From NCBI GenBank assembly GCA_015057865.1, contig SVDH01000001.1, forward strand, positions 62,001 to 126,000: a stretch of 64,000 bases of DNA. Reading direction: 5' to 3'. The translations under genes were made by a program, and so were the position numbers. Source of the stretch: Lachnospiraceae bacterium. Lineage in GTDB: Bacteria > Bacillota > Clostridia > Lachnospirales > Lachnospiraceae. A model generated the notes under the pieces. It was given only the letters and a program-made list of their open reading frames with translations, made no database searches and was not told where the DNA came from. This document shows, piece by piece, positions 6,998-16,006 of this stretch. The first letter of the stretch is position 1. Every line of letters starts with the position of its first letter.

Positions 6998-9028
6998 ATG
7001 AAGACAGATGTTTTTCTGTTTGCAGGGACAATCGAAGGAAAAGAATTGACAGAGGCGCTTTGTGGGGCAGGTTTGTCTGTACATGCGTTTACCGCTACGG
7101 AATATGGCGGGGCGCTTCTGACAGAAAATGAAGCGGAGCACCTTTGTGTGACAAGTAAGCGCCTGGATCAGGAGCAGATGGTTGCTCTGATGCAGGATGA
7201 CAGGCCGCGTCTTATCATTGATGCGACGCATCCGTATGCTGTGGTTGTGTCCGAGAATATCCGGCAGGCAGCACAGGAGGCAGACATTGATCTGATCCGG
7301 CTGCAGAGAATGGAAAGCGATAAGGATGTTGCGTCCGGCGACAATATCGTTCACGTTGGATCGGCCAAAGAAGCAGCCGCGTTTCTGGCACAGACAAAAG
7401 GAAATGTGCTGCTGACCTGTGGCAGTAAGGAACTGCCTGCGTTCACGAAACTGGAAGGTTACAAAGATCGTTTATTCGCCCGTGTACTGTCGACAGAAAA
7501 TGTGGTTCGGGAATGTACGGAACTGGGATTTTCCGGAAAACATCTGATCGCAATGCAGGGACCGTTTTCTCTGGATATGAACCGGGCGTTGATCAAACAT
7601 ATCAATGCTTCCTGGCTTGTGACGAAAGAGTCCGGCGTGCAGGGCGGATTTTCGGAAAAAGCACAGGCAGCAGCCGAAGAAGGGATTGGCCTGATCATCA
7701 TTGACCGGCCTGAAAATGCGGAGCAGACAAACACAGAGCAGAATGTGGTCTGCGATACCGTGGCAGCCTGCCTTCAGGAAGTCTGCCGGATCTTTCATAT
7801 CACACCGAAAAAGAAGTTTACGCTGCTTGGCATCGGGCCCGGCAGCGCCGGCGGCCTGACACTGGAAGGAAGACAAGCCTTAGAAGAGGCGGACGTGGTA
7901 CTTGGCGCGACGCGGATGTTGGAAATATTAGAAAAAAACCATCTTCAGAAGCCGGTCTTTAAATCCTGGAAGCCGGCTGAGATGAAGCAGTTTGTGGATG
8001 AGAATCCGCAATATCAGAACGTGGTCGTGGCGCTGTCCGGCGATCCCGGATTCTACAGCGGCGCAGCAAAGCTTCTGGAAGTCTGGAAGGATGAAGAGGT
8101 TCTGGTCTTGCCGGGACTGTCGACCTTACAGGTGCTGTGCGCGAAGGCACAGACGGACTGGCAGCATGTTTATTGCATCAGCAGACACGGTCGGGCCGGG
8201 AATCTTCTTGCGGCTTTACGGATGCAGGAAGCAGTATTTTTACTGCCGGGAGAGACGCTGCCGGAGCTTTGCGGGAAGCTGATCGACGGCGGATATCATG
8301 ATGTGACGCTTGCGGTTGGGAGCAAGCTTTCTTATGAAGACGAAAAGGTGCTGGTCGGAACACCTGCGGAATTAAAAAATGAGACCTGTTCGGAACCGTA
8401 CGCGGTCCTGATCAAAAACCCTGCGGGACAGGATGCTGTCATCACACCGGGGATCCCGGACAAAGAATTCCTGAGAGTGATGTCCGAAACAAATAAAGCA
8501 CAGCGTACCGTTCCGATGACAAAAGAAGAGATCCGCACGGTTTCGTTAGCGAAGCTTCGCCTGAGCAAAAACGCGATCGTCTATGATGTCGGCGCGGGAA
8601 CCGGCTCGGTATCGGTCGAAGCGGCGCGGATCGCTTATGCGGGTACGATTTACGCAATCGAGCAGAACCCGGCAGCAGTGGCGCTTTTGCACGAAAACAA
8701 GAAAAAATTTGCCCTTGATAATATGGAGATCATCGAAGGCATGGCACCGGAGGCGTTGGAAGATCTGCCGGTACCGACACATGCGTTTATCGGCGGCAGC
8801 AAGGGGAATCTCAAAGCGATCGTGGATCTTCTTATGCAAAAAAATCCGAACGTGCGTATTGTCATCAATACGGTAACGGTTGAGTCGGAGATGGAGGCGC
8901 GCCAGGTTTCGGAAGAGTCTGAGGTGATCCGGCTCGCAGTGACCAGAGAGGAGCGTGTCGGCCGGTATCATATGCAGCGCGCGGAGAATCCGATCGCGAT
9001 CATTTCGTTTGGAGGACAGTATGAGTAA
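6998..9028 (+). CDS. cbiJET: CbiJ-CbiE-CbiT triple fusion: precorrin-6A reductase and precorrin-6B C5,15-methyltransferase/decarboxylase
   Basis: A 676-residue protein joining three enzymes of the corrin ring pathway. Residues 1-255 are CbiJ/CobK, the NAD(P)H-dependent reductase (FLFAGTIEGKELTEAL; IIDATHPYAVVVSENIR; GSKELPAF). Residues about 270-465 are CbiE, a tetrapyrrole methylase (LLGIGPGSAGGLTLEGRQAL; VVALSGDPGFYSGA). Residues about 495-676 are CbiT, a Rossmann methyltransferase and decarboxylase (VYDVGAGTGSVSVEAARIA; FIGGSKGNLKAIV). CbiE-CbiT fusions are common; having CbiJ joined in front is less so. TAGGAG precedes the start, and the last 8 bases overlap cbiA. Confidence 0.93.
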   Translation: MKTDVFLFAGTIEGKELTEALCGAGLSVHAFTATEYGGALLTENEAEHLCVTSKRLDQEQMVALMQDDRPRLIIDATHPYAVVVSENIRQAAQEADIDLIRLQRMESDKDVASGDNIVHVGSAKEAAAFLAQTKGNVLLTCGSKELPAFTKLEGYKDRLFARVLSTENVVRECTELGFSGKHLIAMQGPFSLDMNRALIKHINASWLVTKESGVQGGFSEKAQAAAEEGIGLIIIDRPENAEQTNTEQNVVCDTVAACLQEVCRIFHITPKKKFTLLGIGPGSAGGLTLEGRQALEEADVVLGATRMLEILEKNHLQKPVFKSWKPAEMKQFVDENPQYQNVVVALSGDPGFYSGAAKLLEVWKDEEVLVLPGLSTLQVLCAKAQTDWQHVYCISRHGRAGNLLAALRMQEAVFLLPGETLPELCGKLIDGGYHDVTLAVGSKLSYEDEKVLVGTPAELKNETCSEPYAVLIKNPAGQDAVITPGIPDKEFLRVMSETNKAQRTVPMTKEEIRTVSLAKLRLSKNAIVYDVGAGTGSVSVEAARIAYAGTIYAIEQNPAAVALLHENKKKFALDNMEIIEGMAPEALEDLPVPTHAFIGGSKGNLKAIVDLLMQKNPNVRIVINTVTVESEMEARQVSEESEVIRLAVTREERVGRYHMQRAENPIAIISFGGQYE

Positions 9029-10445
9029 CATTCCACGCATTTTACTTGCTGCGCCGGCTTCGGGCAGCGGCAAGACCGTGATCACATGCGCGCTTTTGAG
9101 AGCTTTCCAGAAAGAAGGGCTGAAACTGGCGTCATTTAAATGCGGACCGGATTATATCGATCCGCTGTTTCACGAGCAGGTTTTTGAGATCGAGACACGA
9201 AATCTGGATCCGTTTTTTTTAGACGAAAATGAACTGCGCGGAATCCTGAAAAAAGGGTCAGCCGGGAAAGACCTTTCGATCATCGAAGGCGTGATGGGAT
9301 ATTACGACGGCCTCGGCGGTGTGTCGACGGAAGGCTCGGCCTACGATGTTGCGACAAAGACGGCATCGCCGGTAATCCTGATCATCAACGGAAAGGGCGC
9401 GAGCGTTTCGCTTGCGGCACAGATCCGGGGATTTTTAGAGTTCCGGAAAGATCATGGAATCTGCGGTGTGATCTTAAACAGAGTGACAAAGGGAATGTTC
9501 CCGCTTTTAAAAACATTTCTGGAAAACGAGCTGGGCATACAGGTGTTTGGTTATTTTCCGGTGATGGAGGAAGCACAGTTTGAAAGCAGGCATCTGGGAC
9601 TGCTTTTGCCGGATGAGGTGCAGGATATCAGTGCCAGACTGGATGCGCTTGCAGATGTATGCCGGGAGACCGTGGATCTGACAGCGATCCGGAAGGCCGC
9701 GGAGGCGGCAGAGATATTATCGGCGCCGGAAGCGGCGGAGGTCACAAGGACATCGTCTGTAACGAAAACGGCGGAGCTGCCTGAGGGAACGTGGCAAAGA
9801 AAAGACTGCGTCCGTATCGCCGTGGCCAGAGATGAAGCGTTTTGCTTCTATTATCATGAAAATCTGGATCTTTTGGAAGCGCGGGGGGCGGAGATCGTAT
9901 CGTTTTCGCCACTCCACGACAAAGCGCTGCCGGAAGGTACGCAGGGCATTTTGCTTGGCGGAGGATACCCTGAGCTTTACGCAAAACAATTGTCGGATAA
10001 TACATCCATGCGGCATGCGATCCGTGATGCAGTGACAGGCGGGAAGCCGTTGCTGGCGGAGTGCGGCGGCTTCATGTATCTGATGCGTCAGATGGAAGAT
10101 ATGGAAGGAAATGTCTATGAGATGTGCGGCGCGCTGCCGGGGAAGGCATGGCGTACAGACCGTCTGCAGCGGTTTGGCTATGTGACACTGACGGCGCAAA
10201 AAGACTCCCTGGCAGGTCCTGCGGGGACACAGATCCGCGGGCATGAATTCCACTATTTTGATACAGATTTAAACGGTGATGTTTTCCGGGCGAAAAAGCC
10301 GACCGGCAAGCGGGAGTGGGACTGCATGATCGCGACAGAGACGATCCTGGCAGGATTTCCACATCTGTATTACCCGTCAAACCCGGAAGTGGCAGAGCGT
10401 TTTTTGCGTCGCGCATCCGGTCTTTCGGAAGCGGACCGTTTATAG
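9021..10445 (+). CDS. cbiA: Cobyrinic acid a,c-diamide synthase
   Basis: ATP- and glutamine-dependent amidation of the a and c side chains of cobyrinic acid. The start at 9021 is taken because GGAGGA lies just upstream and the encoded product begins MSNIPRILLAAPASGSGKT, with the ATP-binding loop at residues 12-18; 474 residues is normal. Further motifs are FKCGPDYIDPLFH and IIEGVMGYYDG in the synthetase domain, and LLAECGGFMYL, whose cysteine is the glutaminase nucleophile, with the partner histidine in IRGHEFHYFDT. A variable alanine- and threonine-rich spacer near residues 230-255 separates the two domains. The start overlaps the end of the preceding fusion gene. Confidence 0.94.
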   Translation: MSNIPRILLAAPASGSGKTVITCALLRAFQKEGLKLASFKCGPDYIDPLFHEQVFEIETRNLDPFFLDENELRGILKKGSAGKDLSIIEGVMGYYDGLGGVSTEGSAYDVATKTASPVILIINGKGASVSLAAQIRGFLEFRKDHGICGVILNRVTKGMFPLLKTFLENELGIQVFGYFPVMEEAQFESRHLGLLLPDEVQDISARLDALADVCRETVDLTAIRKAAEAAEILSAPEAAEVTRTSSVTKTAELPEGTWQRKDCVRIAVARDEAFCFYYHENLDLLEARGAEIVSFSPLHDKALPEGTQGILLGGGYPELYAKQLSDNTSMRHAIRDAVTGGKPLLAECGGFMYLMRQMEDMEGNVYEMCGALPGKAWRTDRLQRFGYVTLTAQKDSLAGPAGTQIRGHEFHYFDTDLNGDVFRAKKPTGKREWDCMIATETILAGFPHLYYPSNPEVAERFLRRASGLSEADRL

Positions 10446-10468
10446 AACAGCAGAAGGGATATGACAAC

Positions 10469-11062
10469 ATGATCATTCTTGTGATTGGCGGCAGTGCCAG
10501 CGGGAAATCAGAATATGCGGAGAGCCGCATGATGGCGTGGGAGAACCGGGTTTATTTTGCGACGATGCTTCCCTATGGAAGAGAGAGCGAGCGTACGATC
10601 TTACGGCATCGGATGCTGCGAATGGGAAAAGGCTTTCAGACGATCGAATGCGGCGCAGGGGTGACGCAGATCGAGATCGATCCGGAGCAGGCGATCCTTT
10701 TGGAGGATCTTCCCAATCTTGTGGCAAATGAGCTCTATGCAAAAGAGAACGGGCTCACGGAAGACTGGTCAGATGATCTGGACAATCCGGATCTATGGAT
10801 CGATGAAAGCGTGTTGGAAATGCAGACCGTGGAAATGGCGGAAGAATTTCCGCCGGAGGAGCGGATCGAAAGCGATTTAAAACACCTGATGCAGGCAAAG
10901 CATCTGGTGGTCGTGACCGGGGATATTTTTGCGGATGGCATCGACTATGATGTGGAGACGGAAAAGTATCGGAAGCTGCTGGCACGGACGAATCAGTGGA
11001 TCGCAAGATATGCAGATGAGGTTTATGAGGTGATCCACGGGATTCCGGTGCGCAGAAAGTGA
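10469..11062 (+). CDS. cobU: Adenosylcobinamide kinase / guanylyltransferase (CobU family), copy 1
   Basis: Phosphorylates adenosylcobinamide and transfers GMP to it during assembly of the nucleotide loop. The ATG at 10469 follows AGAAGGG; the product is 197 residues. The P-loop GGSASGKS is at residues 7-14, and ILRHRMLR near residue 47 carries the histidine at the place of the guanylylated histidine of known CobU proteins. ILLEDLPNLVANELY corresponds to the middle block. The C-terminus ends ADEVYEVIHGIPVRRK, close to the family ending. The segment around residues 95-125 is acidic and unlike standard CobU. It lies between cbiA and cobS, as expected. A second CobU-like gene follows at 11944. 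Confidence 0.8.
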   Translation: MIILVIGGSASGKSEYAESRMMAWENRVYFATMLPYGRESERTILRHRMLRMGKGFQTIECGAGVTQIEIDPEQAILLEDLPNLVANELYAKENGLTEDWSDDLDNPDLWIDESVLEMQTVEMAEEFPPEERIESDLKHLMQAKHLVVVTGDIFADGIDYDVETEKYRKLLARTNQWIARYADEVYEVIHGIPVRRK

Positions 11063-11105
11063 GTTTTGTACAAATCATTTTCATCATCAAAGAGAGTAGA
11101 CAGTT

Positions 11106-11909
11106 ATGTCAGATGTGACCTATAAAAAACAGAAAAAGAAAAATACATTCGGGAACAGCTTTCGGATCGCGTTTTTGATGTATTCGAGGATCCCGATGCC
11201 ACAGGCAGACTGGGAAGCGGCAAACATGCGCTATGTCATGTGCTTTTTCCCGCTCGTCGGTGCGGCGATCGGTGCAGTGGTGTTTGGTGTCAGCAAGCTG
11301 TGTGCCTGGCTTTCGGTGCCGGCGCTTTTGACGGCGATCGTACTGATCCTTTTGCCGATCCTGATCAGCGGCGGAATTCATCTGGACGGGTTCATGGATG
11401 TCTGTGACGCAGTCGGTTCCAGGCAGGAGCCGGCACGGAAGCTGGAGATCATGAAAGATTCTCATGTCGGATCGTTTGCGGTGCTGGGCCTCGTTGTTTT
11501 GCTTTTATTAAACCTTGGCGCCTGGTATGAGATCCCCATAGAATGTCTGCAGGTCCTGGGGATCGGGTTTGTGCTGTCCCGCGCAATGTCGGGATATCTC
11601 GTCATACGGGAAAAGGCAGCCAGAAAAGACGGTCTGAACGCGATGTTTTCCGGGGCGGCAGAAAAGAACCGGACAAAGATTGTTTTATGGATATATATGG
11701 CGGCATGTGTGGTCTTTATGCTGATCGCGAGTGTCCCTGCGGGAATCGCGGCATGTGTCGTGGCATTCGTTTGTCTGGCTGCGATGCCGCAGATGGCGAA
11801 ACGGCAGTTCGGCGGCTGGACAGGCGATGTGGCAGGATACTTTTTGCAGATCTGTGAGGTCGCGATGGCGATCGCAGCGGTTGTGGTGTGGCATATTGTG
11901 GCCGGATAA
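11106..11909 (+). CDS. cobS: Adenosylcobinamide-GDP ribazoletransferase (cobamide synthase)
   Basis: An integral membrane enzyme joining adenosylcobinamide-GDP with alpha-ribazole or its phosphate, the last assembly step. The 267-residue protein has several hydrophobic segments. The family motif GGIHLDGFMDVCDAVGS (around residues 79-96), with aspartates expected to bind magnesium, is present, as are SHVGSFAVLGLVVLLLL and the later GGWTGDVAGYFLQ. The gene follows cobU by about 40 bases, preceded by a weak GAGAG site. Confidence 0.94.
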   Translation: MSDVTYKKQKKKNTFGNSFRIAFLMYSRIPMPQADWEAANMRYVMCFFPLVGAAIGAVVFGVSKLCAWLSVPALLTAIVLILLPILISGGIHLDGFMDVCDAVGSRQEPARKLEIMKDSHVGSFAVLGLVVLLLLNLGAWYEIPIECLQVLGIGFVLSRAMSGYLVIREKAARKDGLNAMFSGAAEKNRTKIVLWIYMAACVVFMLIASVPAGIAACVVAFVCLAAMPQMAKRQFGGWTGDVAGYFLQICEVAMAIAAVVVWHIVAG

Positions 11910-11943
11910 AAACCGGCGTAGATGACTGGAGTGGAGAACAGAT

Positions 11944-12456
11944 ATGATTTTAATTACAGGGGGCGCATGGCAGGGAAAACGCGAATATGCATATGGCCTG
12001 ATGCAGGTAGAAAGTGATATGAAGCTGATCATTCAGGGAGACCGCTGCAGCGCGGAGGATATGAAGCGGGTCCAGATCGTGGACCAGCTGCATCTGTGGA
12101 TCAGACGGAAAATGGAAGAGCTGATGCCGCAGATCAGACAGCAGGGGGACGAGCGTGTATTTGACCAGCAGGAAATGCTTTTGACACAGGAAAAGATCTG
12201 GCAGGAGCTGGAGGAAGTCGTTTCTGAGAATCCGGATGTGATCTTTATCGTGAATGAGCTTGGATGCGGTGTGATCCCAATGGATGTACAGGACAGAAGA
12301 TATCGGGAAATGGTCGGGCGTATCTGCTGTGATCTGGCAAAGGAAGCAAAGGAAGTACATCGGGTAGTCTGTGGTGTTGGCGAGATCCTGAAAGCGGATG
12401 CTGATGACGGTCATCAGGAACAGACCGATTCAGATACCGTTCCGGAGGAGAAGTAG
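11944..12456 (+). CDS. CobU-like protein, copy 2, with altered P-loop
   Basis: A 170-residue protein related to CobU. It begins MILITGGAWQGKREYAYGL, an altered P-loop (GGAWQGKR at 6-13) that keeps the lysine but replaces the following serine or threonine by arginine. NELGCGVIPMDVQDRRYREM and the ending EVHRVVCGVGEILK match the C-terminal half of CobU well. The middle carries LHLWIRRKME in place of the usual His-Arg block, so guanylyl transfer is doubtful. It sits between cobS and cbiB in the same operon. It may share the kinase and guanylyltransferase tasks with copy 1, or be a regulatory or degenerate paralogue. PGAP-like annotation might still call it CobU. Confidence 0.6.
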   Translation: MILITGGAWQGKREYAYGLMQVESDMKLIIQGDRCSAEDMKRVQIVDQLHLWIRRKMEELMPQIRQQGDERVFDQQEMLLTQEKIWQELEEVVSENPDVIFIVNELGCGVIPMDVQDRRYREMVGRICCDLAKEAKEVHRVVCGVGEILKADADDGHQEQTDSDTVPEEK

Positions 12457-12459
12457 GCG

Positions 12460-13467
12460 ATGGCAGCAGTTGTTGTGATCTGGATCGGATTCCTGCTGGA
12501 TCTGATCCTGGGAGATCCGCCAAAACTATATCATCCGGTTCGCTGGATCGGAAAAGAGATCAGTTTTCTGGAGAAGCGGCTATTGAAACCATCTGTGTCG
12601 CAGGCAGATGCAAACGGGAAAGCGCAGATGCCCGAAAGTGTCAGAAAAGCCCGTGAGCGCCGCAGCGGCGCGGTCATGGCCGTGATCGTGATGATAACGG
12701 CATTTGTGGTATCGGGCCTGATCCTGTGGATCTGCTACCGCGTGCATCCGATCCTGGGAGTCGCAGTGGAAGGCTGGCTTTGTTACCGGATGCTGGCTGC
12801 CAGATGCCTTCGGGATGAGAGCATGCCGGTGTACCGGGCATTAAAGAAGCATGATCTTCCGGCAGCAAGAACGGCTGTCTCACGCATTGTCGGGCGCGAC
12901 ACAGAAACACTGGACGAAGAAGGGGTCGCGAAGGCGACGGTTGAGACCATCGCGGAAAATGCTTCCGACGGAGCCGTCGCACCGCTGTTTTACATGATGC
13001 TCTTCGGCGCAGTCGGCGGCTTTGTCTATAAGGCCGTGAACACGATGGATTCGATGGTTGGATATAAAAATGATAAGTATCAGTATTTTGGTACCGCAGC
13101 CGCAAGGATCGATGATGTGCTGAATTTCATCCCGTCGAGGATCTGCGCGGTTCTAATCATTTTGTGCAGCTGGGGCAGAAGATTTGACAGGAAGCGTGCG
13201 GCAAATGTATGGCAGAGGGACAGAAGAAAACACAAAAGTCCGAATTCCGCGCAGAGCGAAGCGGCAATGGCAGGCGCGCTCGGTGTAGAGCTTGCAGGAG
13301 ACGCAAGCTATTTCGGAAAGATCGTGAAAAAGGATACGATCGGCGATCGGACTCGTGCGATCGAGCCGGAGGATATCATCCGGGCGAACCGCATGCTGTA
13401 CCGGGTTGTGTGGGTGATGATGATCCTGTTTACGGTGTTGAAAGGTGTGCTGGGATTTGTGTTATAG
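12460..13467 (+). CDS. cbiB: Adenosylcobinamide-phosphate synthase
   Basis: A membrane protein that attaches aminopropanol (or its phosphate) to adenosylcobyric acid. The 335-residue sequence starts GFLLDLILGDPPKLYHPVRWIG (residues about 9-30), the hallmark of CbiB/CobD, and has VETIAENASDGAVAPLFY (about 162-179), NTMDSMVGYKNDKYQYFG and near the end GVELAGDASYFGK. A short charged insert around residues 47-70 is unusual. It begins 4 bases after the copy-2 cobU-like gene and closes cobalamin operon I. Confidence 0.94.
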   Translation: MAAVVVIWIGFLLDLILGDPPKLYHPVRWIGKEISFLEKRLLKPSVSQADANGKAQMPESVRKARERRSGAVMAVIVMITAFVVSGLILWICYRVHPILGVAVEGWLCYRMLAARCLRDESMPVYRALKKHDLPAARTAVSRIVGRDTETLDEEGVAKATVETIAENASDGAVAPLFYMMLFGAVGGFVYKAVNTMDSMVGYKNDKYQYFGTAAARIDDVLNFIPSRICAVLIILCSWGRRFDRKRAANVWQRDRRKHKSPNSAQSEAAMAGALGVELAGDASYFGKIVKKDTIGDRTRAIEPEDIIRANRMLYRVVWVMMILFTVLKGVLGFVL

Positions 13468-13531
13468 GCTGAGATAGAAAGATACAGCTTGATTGGACCA
13501 GGGGATTTTTTTGAGAAAGGAATGAGGTAGT

Positions 13532-14932
13532 ATGAACATTCTGGAATTGCTGGAAAAAAGAATGATCTGTGCAGACGGCGGATTCGGAACCGCGCTGATC
13601 AAACACGGTATGGGGCCGGGAGAACTATCGGAGTGCTGGAACGTCGCGCATCCGGAAGACGTGATTGAGATCCATCAGTCGTTCCTGGATGCAGGAGCGG
13701 ATATTATTCTTGCAAATACATTTGGCGCGAATGTTTATCATTATGATGATGAAGCAGAAATGGAGCAGGTGATCCGCGCGGGTGTCGCAAACGCAAAAAA
13801 GGCAGTGGAATTATCCGGAAAGGACGCATTTGTTGCGCTGGACATCGGCTCAACCGGAAAGCTCCTTCCGCCGATGGGAATGCTTCCGTTTGATGAGGCG
13901 GTGGAGTCATTTGCAAAGATGGTTCGGATTGGTGCGGATGCTGGAGCGGACCTGATCTGGATCGAAACGATGAATGATATCTATGAACTGAAAGCGGCGG
14001 TCGTAGCAGCGAGAGAAAACTGTGATCTGCCGGTGTTTGCGACAGCAGTTTATGACGCCGGTGCCAGGATGATGTCGGGCGCATCACCGGAGTGCGTCGT
14101 TGCGATGCTGGAAGGTCTTGGCGTGAGCGCGTTGGGATTAAACTGCGGCGTCGGACCGGAAGCGGCAAAAGCATCTGTAGAGATCCTTTCACAATATACG
14201 TCGGTACCGCTGATCGTGAAACCGAATGCAGGACTGCCGCATATGGTTGACGGCATGACGGTCTATGATGTGACGCCTGAAGATTTTGCAAAGGAAATGG
14301 AAGAAATCTTAAAGATTCCGGGGGTCGGTGTAATCGGCGGATGCTGTGGGACGACGCCGGATCATATTCGTGCCGCATGGGATGTGGCAAAGAACAAAAT
14401 GGCCGGATCGGATGCGCCGGCGAAAGCACAGCCAAAAGACATGGCACTTGTCGCATCCAGTCAGATGTACCTTGATGTAACGGACGGTGATTTTGATCTG
14501 GGTACGTCGATCGACGCCACACAGGATGAAGATCTGCTGGCGGATCTGCAGGATGGATTTGTGGACAGCGTCATGGATCTGGCAGATGACGATGCGGATG
14601 ACGGCGCAGAGATCCTGAACATAAAGCTTGCGGCAGAGGATGTGGATGAACCGCAGATGATGAAGCAGGCGATCATTGAGCTGCAGAACCTGAATATGCT
14701 TCCGCTTTCAATCCAGAGTACAGATCCGGATGCAGTACGGGAAGCACTTCGTGTTGTGAACGGAAAGGCGATGGTGAACCTGACAGATGCAGATGCAGAG
14801 CAGATAAAGAGCATCCTGCCGGTTGTCAAAAAATACGGTGCGGTCGTCTGTGCGCCGGAAGCATTGAAAGAAGCAGTGCTTGATCTGGCAGATGAGGCCG
14901 GTGTTTTACGCAGGGAGCTGATTTTTCAATAA
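13532..14932 (+). CDS. MetH-like homocysteine S-methyltransferase domain protein with a shortened pterin-binding-like tail
   Basis: Residues 1-290 form the homocysteine-binding (BHMT/MetH N-terminal) barrel: ICADGGFGTALIKHGM, the fold marker ANTFGAN, and the zinc cysteines in GLNCGVGPE and GGCCGTTPDHI. Such a domain transfers a methyl group to homocysteine. After an alanine/lysine linker, residues about 325-466 resemble only part of the methyltetrahydrofolate-binding barrel of MetH. The B12-binding and activation domains are missing, so a separate corrinoid protein must be the methyl carrier. The 466-residue length is typical of shortened MetH-like proteins in acetogens. It lies just after cbiB and 12 bases before a LysR gene. 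Confidence 0.75.
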   Translation: MNILELLEKRMICADGGFGTALIKHGMGPGELSECWNVAHPEDVIEIHQSFLDAGADIILANTFGANVYHYDDEAEMEQVIRAGVANAKKAVELSGKDAFVALDIGSTGKLLPPMGMLPFDEAVESFAKMVRIGADAGADLIWIETMNDIYELKAAVVAARENCDLPVFATAVYDAGARMMSGASPECVVAMLEGLGVSALGLNCGVGPEAAKASVEILSQYTSVPLIVKPNAGLPHMVDGMTVYDVTPEDFAKEMEEILKIPGVGVIGGCCGTTPDHIRAAWDVAKNKMAGSDAPAKAQPKDMALVASSQMYLDVTDGDFDLGTSIDATQDEDLLADLQDGFVDSVMDLADDDADDGAEILNIKLAAEDVDEPQMMKQAIIELQNLNMLPLSIQSTDPDAVREALRVVNGKAMVNLTDADAEQIKSILPVVKKYGAVVCAPEALKEAVLDLADEAGVLRRELIFQ

Positions 14933-14944
14933 GGATCAGAAAAA

Positions 14945-15862
14945 ATGAAGCAGATCGACCTTTTTAACATCAAATTGAATCACATCAGGATTTTTCTCCT
15001 GGCGGTAGAAACCGGCAGTTTTTCCAAAACTGCGGCTGAGCTGCATGTGACGCAGCCGATGGTGACAAAAACAATACAGACCCTGGAAAAGGAATTGGAT
15101 CTGATCCTGTTTTTAAGGGATAAGGGGAAGCTGCAGCTGACGCCTGCCGGACGTGAGCTCTACGTGCAGTGGTCGAATCTTTTGCAGTACTTTGAGAACT
15201 CGATCGAGGATGCCAGCGTACAGCAGGAAGGCGTTATGAGCCGGTTTGTGATCGGCGTTGGATATCTGATGCCGTCGGATCATCTGGAGCGTCTGAGAGA
15301 GGCGTATCATTCATTGCCTGAAAATATCAAGGTGCACTTTGAAAGCCGCCCGCAAAGCACGGCATGGGATCGTCTGCGGGACGGGGAAGTGGACATTGTT
15401 TTGGTGTCCGGCCACATTCTGCCGGATGAAAAGCCTGCGGACATCGACTGGTGCATTGTACAGGAATCGGATCTGGCGGTGTTTATCCCAAAGGAAAATC
15501 CGCTGAGTAAAAAAAAGAATCTCACATTTGCCGATCTTCGGGAAGAGGAGTTCATCGTGTTCTCTGCCGATACGGACAGCAGATATATGCAGCTTTTGAA
15601 TCAGCTGGCATCGGAAGCCGGGTTTACACCGCGCATTTCCTGCTATGTGCCGGATGAGTCTTCGTTTACCATCAATCTATGGATGAACAACGGAATCGTG
15701 CTGGCAGATCAGAGCATGCTGATGGATGAAACAAGCATCAAATGTTTTCCGTTGGAGGGCAGAGGAAATCATCTTTGTCTGGTATGGCGGATTCCAAAGG
15801 ATGCACAGCGAAAAAAAGAATTACAAAGGGTGACGGATGCGATCATCGCGTCATTTCACTGA
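14945..15862 (+). CDS. LysR-family transcriptional regulator
   Basis: A 305-residue DNA-binding regulator. The N-terminal winged helix-turn-helix is clear (RIFLLAVETGSFSKTAAELH and VTQPMVTKTIQTLEKEL, about residues 17-53), followed by the two-lobe effector domain. It lies 12 bases after the MetH-like gene and directly before the methyltransferase at 16007. Most other UroD-type methyltransferases in this region also have a private regulator, so this LysR probably controls the methyltransferase in response to a methylated substrate. An interrupted inverted repeat, CCTAT-N11-ATAGG at 15872-15892, lies in the gap and could be its site. Confidence 0.88.
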   Translation: MKQIDLFNIKLNHIRIFLLAVETGSFSKTAAELHVTQPMVTKTIQTLEKELDLILFLRDKGKLQLTPAGRELYVQWSNLLQYFENSIEDASVQQEGVMSRFVIGVGYLMPSDHLERLREAYHSLPENIKVHFESRPQSTAWDRLRDGEVDIVLVSGHILPDEKPADIDWCIVQESDLAVFIPKENPLSKKKNLTFADLREEEFIVFSADTDSRYMQLLNQLASEAGFTPRISCYVPDESSFTINLWMNNGIVLADQSMLMDETSIKCFPLEGRGNHLCLVWRIPKDAQRKKELQRVTDAIIASFH

Positions 15863-15871
15863 CCTATTCCA

Positions 15872-15892
15872 AAACGTTATAGGAAAATAAAG
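15872..15892. promoter_or_regulatory. Inverted repeat, possible LysR operator
   Basis: CCTAT, 11 bases, ATAGG, just after the LysR stop codon and before the next methyltransferase gene. Spacing is of the LysR type, but the arms are short. Confidence 0.25.
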
Positions 15893-15926
15893 AAGGTTCA
15901 TTTTTCAGAAAATGGACCTTCTTTTA
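15889..15926 (+). terminator. Terminator after the LysR gene
   Basis: AGAAGGTTCATTTT pairs with AAAATGGACCTTCT (one G-T pair) around a TCAG loop, followed by TTTATAAT. The same TATAAT (15924-15929) may serve as the -10 of the next gene. Confidence 0.65.
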
Positions 15927-16006
15927 TAATGTTCTCAAGAGCAATCTTGTGCATCAACACAATTACAATGCGTAACCGATTCAGAGATCATACAGGAGGA
16001 AATGGT

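Noticed and set aside
13704..14522. 272-codon minus-strand frame opposite the MetH-like gene
   Set aside because: Basic, histidine- and proline-rich product with no family match; the plus-strand gene is certain.
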